Assembly: GCA_002422865.1 (NCBI GenBank)
Contig: DITN01000002.1
Span: 11,315-37,964 of the forward strand
Reading direction: 5' to 3'
Source: Bacteroidetes bacterium UBA6183
GTDB lineage: Bacteria; Bacteroidota; Bacteroidia; UKL13-3
DNA: 26,650 nucleotides
Shown here: positions 1 to 5,729 of the stretch, piece after piece
Position numbering within the stretch: position 1 is the first letter of the stretch
Layout of the letters: each line of letters opens with the position of its first letter
Notes under the pieces: generated by a model
Database searches by the model: none
Told to the model about the DNA's origin: nothing
What the model saw: the letters and a program-made list of their open reading frames with translations, nothing else
Translations under genes and position numbers: made by a program

Positions 1-1001
1 GTCCAGCTAAAGTTGGTTAATGAAGGATTACCTGTTGCAGGTAATGTTGCATTGCTAAAATTACCTGTTGAAATGTAACTTGGTAAACCTGCAACCGACA
101 TAGAAACGGTGCTTCCTGCATCAATATCTGTTGCACTAATGGGGAATGAAAGATTTTGTCCGGCCATTACATTGTAAACTGCACCATTAGCAGGTGTAAC
201 CGCGTAATCAAATACCGGTGGGGTTGATGCTCCAACCATGTTGATTAAAAAATCTAACATAATTTGATTGCCGTTATTATCTGTAACAGTAACTAAAGCA
301 TTGTATTGTTGACCAATTGATTTTCCAACAGTGTTAAACGTAATTTGACCTGTAGTTGAATTGATTGCAAAACCTAAAGGTTGTGATTGGCCTGATAAAT
401 TCCCTGTAAATGATGGTGAACCAAATGTTAAGGTTGAACCAGCATCAGGATCAGTTGCAGGAATGGTGTAGGTAGCAGCAGTAGCATTAACGGGCATGTT
501 AATAATTGCCGGTAAAGTAGATACCGGGCTGCTGCCGGGTTGGTCGGTACGTAAAATGATGTACTCATCCCAATTTCTGTCACGATTGTTCATGATAGTA
601 CTGATCTTGCAACAACTTGTATTTCTAATGGTAGTTGGAGTTGCTGATTTGTTTAAAGTAAAAACCGCAGTTCCGGTGCTGTTCGACCATTGCCCTGAAG
701 GGTCTGTTACAATGGTCATAGGCACACCAATGTTACCGGTGTTTCCTCCTGAAATACTAAATGATTTAAATGTAGAAGCAGAGTTTAATCTCCATGCTTC
801 ACTTACATTCAGTCGGTAGGTTACCGTAGTTGATGTTTCAGATAACCTAGTAGCTGTAACTACTCCGTATCTAAAATGGGAAGCCATAAGGGTAGATACC
901 GATAGGACAATGCTTAGCAAGAATGTAAGTAAATACTTACTCTTTAAGAGTTTACCAATGTAATCGGTAAACCGTTGCTGTTTGGGTAATTGTGTTTTCA
1001 T
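1..1001 (-). CDS. Large secreted Ig/cadherin-like repeat protein (N-terminal part, runs off the left edge)
   Basis: The frame is open from an ATG at 1001 leftwards for 333 codons without a stop, so the gene continues beyond position 1. The start MKTQLPKQQRF is followed by a hydrophobic stretch (about residues 23-38) and a likely cleavage before SHFRYG, giving an exported protein with a long basic n-region. The mature part begins with HFRYGVVTATR, an opening I have seen in large Bacteroidota surface proteins. From about residue 165 there are two successive beta-sandwich-like repeats with the marks of cadherin/putative-Ig domains: TDPDAGSTL and TDIDAGSTV motifs, LGFAINSTTGQITF, and ALVTVTDNNGNQ. 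Such repeats usually give extended adhesive or structural stalks. A C-terminal T9SS domain is expected but lies outside the window. No TAnnTTTG box is visible upstream. Function unknown beyond surface or secreted location. Confidence 0.85.
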   Translation of the reverse strand, partial: MKTQLPKQQRFTDYIGKLLKSKYLLTFLLSIVLSVSTLMASHFRYGVVTATRLSETSTTVTYRLNVSEAWRLNSASTFKSFSISGGNTGNIGVPMTIVTDPSGQWSNSTGTAVFTLNKSATPTTIRNTSCCKISTIMNNRDRNWDEYIILRTDQPGSSPVSTLPAIINMPVNATAATYTIPATDPDAGSTLTFGSPSFTGNLSGQSQPLGFAINSTTGQITFNTVGKSIGQQYNALVTVTDNNGNQIMLDFLINMVGASTPPVFDYAVTPANGAVYNVMAGQNLSFPISATDIDAGSTVSMSVAGLPSYISTGNFSNATLPATGNPSLTNFSW

Positions 1002-1515
1002 TTTTTTTGAGTTAGGTTATTGTTTGAACTGTTATTTTGGGCCTCGGGTAAGGACTCAATTCCATCCAAAGATTGACCATAACTACTGTTATTAGAATAG
1101 CAGTTTGAGTACATGTGCATGTAAGTTGAGTGGTGAGTGGGGCAAAATGAGCAACGAGGCTACTTGATACTTTTACGAATTTTGATAATGGACATATCGT
1201 ATAAAAAAGTATCTTTTTTTACTGCGACATTTTTTGCTAATGCACTTGTATACGAATTACCACCAAAAAAATAGTTTATTGCTAAATGTATGCTGGTTTT
1301 ATAGCATGATTATGTACCTTTAAAAATACTTTAAATAACATAAAAAGTGCAATTATTGTAACTTTAAATACACCCCTAAATGAAAACCTCATATACTAAA
1401 CAATTTGTTTTGTTCAAAAATGTATTGCTATCCAAGCAGCAGTGTTACACCATTCATACTTATAACTTAATTAGCATTTAGCGTATTGTTATTAACTGTC
1501 ACAAATTAATTTAAC
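1002..1515. other. Divergent intergenic region, no gene seen
   Basis: About 510 bp between the divergent secreted-protein and LuxR-regulator genes. It should hold both promoters, but I find no clean TAnnTTTG box on either strand; TACCTTTA at 1315-1322 is the nearest. Small inverted repeats are present: TACATG-tg-CATGTA near 1110-1124, and an imperfect one around 1084-1105. A 33-codon ATG frame at 1380-1481 has no supporting features. Confidence 0.5.
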
Positions 1516-2154
1516 ATGGAGACGAAAAATTTAAATGTTGCGATAGTTGAGGATAACGACCCTAAAATGGAATCCTTTTACAATGGACTTAAATCGCTCA
1601 GCGATAAATATAATTCGTTAATCACATTTAATGGATTGGCCCAGGTATTGAGCTACTCAGGTTGTCTAAACAAGTACATTATTCTTGTTCATATAAAATC
1701 ATTCGGTAGCGAATGGATTAATGGGATATCTCAATTTAAAAATAATTGGCCAAACTGTTGCATTTTAGTGCTTTCTGAGCATTACGAGGGTGATTATGTA
1801 CTTAAAATAATTACTGCAGGTGCCGCAGGTTATATTGGTTCTGATATTTCAACAGAAAAGATAGAAGAGGCTATTTTGGAAATTGCCGAAGGTGGGGCTC
1901 CTGTTACACCAATGGTTGCACGTAAGTTAGTAGAATACTTTCAGTTGTGCAGAGCTAAAACCAACGAACTCACCAAAAGAGAATTGGAGGTAACTAAATG
2001 TTTGGTAAATGGAATGAGTTATAAACTTATTGCTGCCGAACTAAATGTTTCAATAGATACAATTAGAAAACATATCACTAGTGTTTACAATAAACTTGAT
2101 ATAAATAGCAAAGGCGAATTGTTTGCCATTTACAGGGACGTAATAAATTACTAG
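1516..2154 (+). CDS. LuxR/NarL-type response regulator with degenerate receiver domain
   Basis: 212 residues. The N-terminal part (about 6-125) has the receiver fold: strand 1 plus acidic pocket VAIVEDND (E12, D13), and GAAGYIGSDIS near its end. The C-terminal part (about 151-205) is a classic LuxR/GerE helix-turn-helix, LTKRELEVTKCLVNGMS followed by KLIAAELNVSIDTIRKHI, so it should bind DNA as a dimer. The receiver is odd. Where the phosphoacceptor Asp of a normal receiver sits (pattern LMDI), this protein has LVHI, with His59. The conserved Lys after strand 5 (normally GYLxK) is Ser109. By family knowledge such a domain should not be phosphorylated in the usual way, so this is probably a constitutive or ligand/partner-controlled regulator. 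No histidine kinase gene is adjacent. A terminator follows directly. Confidence 0.88.
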   Translation: METKNLNVAIVEDNDPKMESFYNGLKSLSDKYNSLITFNGLAQVLSYSGCLNKYIILVHIKSFGSEWINGISQFKNNWPNCCILVLSEHYEGDYVLKIITAGAAGYIGSDISTEKIEEAILEIAEGGAPVTPMVARKLVEYFQLCRAKTNELTKRELEVTKCLVNGMSYKLIAAELNVSIDTIRKHITSVYNKLDINSKGELFAIYRDVINY

Positions 2155-2170
2155 TACCATTTATTAAATA

Positions 2171-2202
2171 ATAAAGCCGCCCTGCAATAGGAACGGCTTT
2201 AT
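2171..2202 (+). terminator. Hairpin terminator after the LuxR regulator
   Basis: Perfect 9-bp inverted repeat ATAAAGCCG (2171-2179) / CGGCTTTAT (2194-2202) with a 14-nt loop, followed by ATTTG. It lies between convergent genes and may serve both strands. The T-tract is weak, so efficiency is uncertain. Confidence 0.6.
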
Positions 2203-2267
2203 ATTTGAAAAGGGGGTAATTATATTGCAAATATGTTTTAATAAAACTAAAAAAAATAAACAAGTTT

Positions 2268-2283
2268 GTACATAAGCATGTAC
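2268..2283 (-). terminator. Possible terminator after the alcohol dehydrogenase
   Basis: GTACAT-aagc-ATGTAC inverted repeat just past the dehydrogenase stop. On the minus strand it is followed, about 10 nt later, by a run of eight T. The stem is short (6 bp) and the spacing to the T-run long, so this is tentative. Confidence 0.35.
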
Positions 2284-2293
2284 CAATAATGCT

Positions 2294-3337
2294 TTACAAC
2301 GTTGCCATATCAATTACAAAACGGTACTTAACATCCGATTTTAACATGCGTTCATAAGCATTATTTATTTTATTCATGGGTATCAATTCAATGTCGCTCA
2401 TAATGTTATGTTCAGCACAATAATCAAGCATTTCTTGTGTCTCATTAATACCTCCAATTAATGATCCGGCTAAAGTTCTGCGTTTACCCAATAAGCTAAA
2501 TGCGTTAATTTGTGATGGGGTTGGAGGTGCTCCTAAAATTACCATTACGCCATCTGATTTTAATAATTGTAAATAGGTGTTGTAGTCGTGTGGTGCAGAA
2601 ACCGTATTGATGATGAAATCAAATTGCATGGTTAGGTTCTTCATGGTTTCAGCATCACTGGTTAAGGCGAAATGATGTGCACCTAACATTTCAGCATCGG
2701 CTTTTTTACCAGGGCTTGAACTTAACATGGTAACCTCGGCACCAAACGAAACGGCAAATTTTACAGCCATGTGGCCTAAACCTCCTAATCCTAAAATAGC
2801 TACTTTATGACCCTTGCCAACTTTCCAATGGCGTAAAGGTGAATATGTAGTAACACCCGCACACAACAATGGGGCTACACGTGCTAAATCTAATTTATCA
2901 GATACATGTAAGGTATACTTTTCATCAACCACAATATTGTTGCTGTAACCGCCAAAGGTTTGTGTTTTGCCGTCTAAACGTAAACTGTTGTATGTGCTTA
3001 TGGCTCCTGTATCACAATATTGCTCTAAACCTTTTTGGCAATTAGGGCACGTACGACAAGAGTCGACAAAACAACCTACACCGGCTATATCGCCCACTTT
3101 AAATTTAGTAACCTGTGTGCCAATTGCAGTTATTTTTCCTACAATTTCGTGACCCGGTACAATGGGATATACCGTACTTTTCCATTCATTACGTGCTGCA
3201 TGCAAGTCGCTATGGCAAACACCACAATAAAGTATTTCTATCAATACATCATTTGCGCCCACATCTCTGCGTGTAAAATTAAACGAACTTAAATCTGTTG
3301 TTGCATCAATTGCTGCGTATCCTTTGGTTTGAATCAT
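2294..3337 (-). CDS. Zinc-dependent alcohol dehydrogenase, cinnamyl-alcohol-dehydrogenase/YahK type
   Basis: 347-residue medium-chain dehydrogenase/reductase, expected to reduce aldehydes with NAD(P)H in the cytoplasm. In order: catalytic-zinc ligands in CGVCHSDLH and GHE (PIVPGHEIVGKI); structural-zinc cysteines in CRTCPNCQKGLEQYC; substrate-pocket segment LLCAGVTTYSPLRHW; Rossmann glycines GLGGLGH. These are the hallmarks of the CAD/YahK branch, which accepts a broad range of aldehydes. I chose the ATG at 3337 (MIQTKGYAAID). An upstream in-frame ATG at 3376 would add 13 residues, but a TAnnTTTG promoter box lies inside that extension (3356-3363) and the family normally begins near KGYAA. 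It is monocistronic and convergent with the LuxR regulator. The exact substrate cannot be told from sequence. Confidence 0.93.
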   Translation of the reverse strand: MIQTKGYAAIDATTDLSSFNFTRRDVGANDVLIEILYCGVCHSDLHAARNEWKSTVYPIVPGHEIVGKITAIGTQVTKFKVGDIAGVGCFVDSCRTCPNCQKGLEQYCDTGAISTYNSLRLDGKTQTFGGYSNNIVVDEKYTLHVSDKLDLARVAPLLCAGVTTYSPLRHWKVGKGHKVAILGLGGLGHMAVKFAVSFGAEVTMLSSSPGKKADAEMLGAHHFALTSDAETMKNLTMQFDFIINTVSAPHDYNTYLQLLKSDGVMVILGAPPTPSQINAFSLLGKRRTLAGSLIGGINETQEMLDYCAEHNIMSDIELIPMNKINNAYERMLKSDVKYRFVIDMATL

Positions 3338-3355
3338 GTTTTTAAAATTGGTTGT

Positions 3356-3363
3356 CAAATATA
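3356..3363 (-). promoter_or_regulatory. Promoter -7 box for the alcohol dehydrogenase
   Basis: TATATTTG on the minus strand matches the Bacteroidota consensus TAnnTTTG. Using the distance seen at rnpB (start 5 nt after the final G), transcription would begin near 3351, leaving a leader of about 14 nt before the ATG at 3337. No clear TTG -33 element is found at the expected spacing. Confidence 0.55.
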
Positions 3364-3490
3364 ACAAGGTATTCATTTAATGTAACACCATTTAGTGGTC
3401 AAAGTTTTAAGAATACAAAGGCTGATGGTGCTTAGTTTCTAATTTGTGTTGTTATGAAAGATTACAAACAATGTATAATTTTACCGTGTT

Positions 3491-4063
3491 ATGAGTAAAG
3501 TTAAACATGTAGCCAACGCTTCCATTTTAATTACAGCAGCTTTTGCCAAAATGCCCGAACCCATTCAAGCCATGGTTAATAAGTTACGTGCTTTGGTGCA
3601 CCAGGCAGAACCCAGTATGATTGAAGATTGGAAGTGGGGACCAAACTTTTATTGTAACGGAATGGTTTGTAATGTTTGGGGCTTTAAAAAACATGCTTCC
3701 ATTGTATTTTTTAACGGGGTGAATATGCAAGATAAGTTAGGTTTGTTTAATGCAGGAGAGGCCAACAGTAAAATGCGTACCATTAAGTTTAACCACATTA
3801 ACGAAATAAAAGACAAAGACATTATTGCGTACGTTAAAGAAGCGGTAAAGTTGAATAAAGCAGGAGAAACCAAGGCCGATAAAGACATTGAAATTCCTGC
3901 GGCACTTAAAACAATACTTACCAAAAACAAATTATTAGCCGTTTTTAACAAACAAAACTTTACGTTTAAAAAAGAAGCGGTGCTTGCCTTTACATCAGCC
4001 AAACAAGAAGCCACCAAATTACGCAGGGCTGAAAAATTATTGTTACAACTGCAAACCCTTTAA
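3491..4063 (+). CDS. DUF1801 / YdeI-OmpD-associated family protein
   Basis: 190 residues, no signal peptide or membrane segment, probably cytoplasmic. The first two thirds match the DUF1801 (YdhG-like) pattern: an amphipathic start with MPEPIQAMVNKLRALVHQAEPSMIEDWKWG, then GFKKHASIVFFNG with the conserved Lys-His, and later MRTIKFNHINEI. The last third (from about residue 125, IEIPAALKTILTKN) resembles the YdeI/OmdA C-terminal domain, which often ends in a Lys/Arg-rich helix, here RRAEKLLLQL. No biochemical activity is established for the family. The stop codon is followed after 1 nt by the ATG of an AlkB-like dioxygenase, so the two are almost certainly co-transcribed and translationally coupled. 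This hints at a link to alkylation or oxidative damage, but that is inference. Confidence 0.85.
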   Translation: MSKVKHVANASILITAAFAKMPEPIQAMVNKLRALVHQAEPSMIEDWKWGPNFYCNGMVCNVWGFKKHASIVFFNGVNMQDKLGLFNAGEANSKMRTIKFNHINEIKDKDIIAYVKEAVKLNKAGETKADKDIEIPAALKTILTKNKLLAVFNKQNFTFKKEAVLAFTSAKQEATKLRRAEKLLLQLQTL

Positions 4064-4064
4064 C

Positions 4065-4676
4065 ATGGATTTATTCGGTACACCATATATTAACCCTAAT
4101 ACCAACCTATTGCCGTTTGATGGTACTGTAAATTATTATGGTAAATGTATGCCTTTAAACGATGCCGATAATTACTTAAACGCCTTGTTAAATAAAATTG
4201 AGTGGAGAAATGATGAGGCCATTATAATGGGCAAAAAAATAATAACAGCACGTAAAGTGGCTTGGTATGGCGATAAACCATTTGCATATACATACTCTAA
4301 AACTACCAAATACGCACTGCCTTTTACAACCGAATTATTGGCACTTAAACATTTGGTTGAAACCCAAACCGGAGAGTTGTTTAACTCGTGTTTACTAAAC
4401 TTATACCACAATGGAAACGAAGGGATGGCTTGGCACAGCGATGCCGAAAAAGATTTAAAAAAGGATGGTGCCATTGCTTCCTTAAGTTTTGGTGCCGAAC
4501 GTAAATTTACATTTAAACACAAGGTGAACAAAGAAACCGTTTCGGTAATATTAGAACACGGCAGTTTGTTGGTAATGAAAGACACCACACAAACACATTG
4601 GCTGCACCGTTTGCCACCAACCACAAAAGTAAACAAGCCTAGGGTTAACTTAACTTTTAGGTGCATGGTTAAGTAG
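4065..4676 (+). CDS. AlkB-like 2-oxoglutarate/Fe(II) dioxygenase
   Basis: 203 residues. Expected to repair alkylated bases in DNA or RNA by oxidative demethylation using 2-oxoglutarate, O2 and Fe(II). The catalytic core is complete: iron ligands H124 and D126 in the WHSD motif and H181 in HWLHRLP; 2-oxoglutarate arginines R193 and R199 in RVNLTFR. The LNLYHNGNEGMAWHSD and RVNLTFR segments are closer to the human ABH2/ABH3 branch than to E. coli AlkB. The frame is open upstream to an ATG at 3984, but that start lies deep in the preceding gene and the added residues look unrelated. The ATG at 4065, 1 nt after the DUF1801 stop, fits the family start. Second gene of a two-gene operon. Confidence 0.94.
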   Translation: MDLFGTPYINPNTNLLPFDGTVNYYGKCMPLNDADNYLNALLNKIEWRNDEAIIMGKKIITARKVAWYGDKPFAYTYSKTTKYALPFTTELLALKHLVETQTGELFNSCLLNLYHNGNEGMAWHSDAEKDLKKDGAIASLSFGAERKFTFKHKVNKETVSVILEHGSLLVMKDTTQTHWLHRLPPTTKVNKPRVNLTFRCMVK

Positions 4677-4687
4677 TACTTTGTTCT

Positions 4688-4740
4688 GATTTTGAGTAGT
4701 ATAACTAGGCGTGTTATGAAATTGTACACTACTAAAAATC
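4688..4740 (+). terminator. Possible terminator after the AlkB-like gene
   Basis: Imperfect 16-nt inverted repeat: GATTTTGAGTAGTATA (4688-4703) pairs with TACACTACTAAAAATC (4725-4740) at 14 of 16 positions, with a 21-nt loop. No T-run follows, so it may be only a fold in the RNA or an operator. Confidence 0.3.
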
Positions 4741-4844
4741 ATCTTGAAAAAACTTTCCCTTTATTGTCCTAAATCCTTTAAATTGCAGGCTTTAATTACA
4801 ACAAGCCCTTTTCGGCTATGTTGCTTACACAGAAATTTATTTTG

Positions 4845-5645
4845 ATGAAATACCAAGTAGAAATGCCCGAGTACAATACAGATCGAGGGTTTATGCAAAT
4901 TTCAGAGTACGGTCGCAATATTCAAAAAATGGTTGAAGTAGCCGTTGCCGAACCCGATAGAGGAAAACGTAACAAATTAGCAGGCGCTTTAATACAGTTA
5001 ATGGGTATGCTAAATCCGCACCTGCGCGATGTGGCCGACTACAAACACAAATTATGGGATCACTTATTTGTAATCAGTGATTTTAAATTGGATGTAGATT
5101 CACCATATCCTATACCAACCCGCGAAAGTATTGCCATCAAACCTACCATGATGAAATACCCGCAACGCAGAATCAAGTATCGTTTTTATGGTAAAAACAT
5201 AGAACAAATGATTGAGCGTGCTGGTGAAATGCCTGATGGACCAACCAAAGCCGGGTTTATTAACCTGATTGGTTCGTTTATGAAACAGGCTTGTAAAAAC
5301 TGGAACGAAGAGCAACTGAGTGACGAAGAAATATTATCGCACTTAGAATTGTTAAGCGAAGGACGCATACGTTTATCTACCGAAGAAGACGTGCAGTTTA
5401 ATGCCTTACAAAACCAACCTCGTGGTGGTGGTAACCGTAATTTCCGTCCGGGTGCGGGTAGCAACCAAGGTGGGGGCAACCGTAACTTCCGTCCGGGTGG
5501 AGGCAGCAACCAACCTAACCGCAACCGCAATAACCAAGGTGGTGGCAGCAACCAACAAAACCGCAACAACCAAGGCGGTGGTGGAAACAATAACAACCGT
5601 TTCCGCAACAACAATAACAACAACAATCCAAAAAATAGAGGATAA
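4845..5645 (+). CDS. DUF4290 family protein with Gly/Asn/Arg-rich disordered tail
   Basis: 266 residues. The N-terminal 190 residues match DUF4290, a Bacteroidota-specific family of unknown function: MPEYNTDRGFMQISEYGRNIQKMVE, then LAGALIQLMGMLNPHLRD and KLWDHLFVISDF. From about residue 193 the sequence becomes low complexity, made of GGGNRNFRPG[A/G]GSNQ units and runs of N, Q, G and R (for example QGGGSNQQNRNN), ending NNNNNPKNRG. This resembles RGG-type, RNA-binding disordered tails of RNA helicases and chaperones. I chose the ATG at 4845 because conserved DUF4290 sequence begins right after it; an in-frame ATG at 4818 adds only nine residues. The gene lies 84 bp upstream of leuS on the same strand with no terminator between, so they may be co-transcribed, and an RNA-related role would fit. 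Function is not established. Confidence 0.88.
   Translation: MKYQVEMPEYNTDRGFMQISEYGRNIQKMVEVAVAEPDRGKRNKLAGALIQLMGMLNPHLRDVADYKHKLWDHLFVISDFKLDVDSPYPIPTRESIAIKPTMMKYPQRRIKYRFYGKNIEQMIERAGEMPDGPTKAGFINLIGSFMKQACKNWNEEQLSDEEILSHLELLSEGRIRLSTEEDVQFNALQNQPRGGGNRNFRPGAGSNQGGGNRNFRPGGGSNQPNRNRNNQGGGSNQQNRNNQGGGGNNNNRFRNNNNNNNPKNRG
5424..5513 (+). repeat. Two 45-bp in-frame tandem repeats in the DUF4290 tail
   Basis: Units 5424-5468 and 5469-5513 each encode GGGNRNFRPG-x-GSNQ with x = A or G. The differences are mostly at third codon positions, so the repeat is kept at protein level. Shorter GGGSNQ and NNQGGG echoes continue to 5590. Confidence 0.85.
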
Positions 5646-5729
5646 AACTGTTCATTGTTTGTGGTTTGATGTGTAGGTTTTCTTTTATTGATTTACTTGT
5701 AATCAAGCCATAAACCATAAACTATTTTG

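Noticed and set aside
496..819. Plus-strand 107-residue frame
   Set aside because: It lies opposite the open frame of the large secreted protein on the minus strand, which has a signal peptide and Ig-like repeats. It is a shadow.
1380..1481. 33-codon ATG frame upstream of the LuxR regulator
   Set aside because: No signal peptide, no promoter box and no conserved-looking features; too short to support.
5186..5718. Other-frame ORFs over the DUF4290 tail
   Set aside because: They translate the low-complexity tail in wrong frames, giving Leu/Pro- or Thr/Val-rich junk; the DUF4290 frame has family support.
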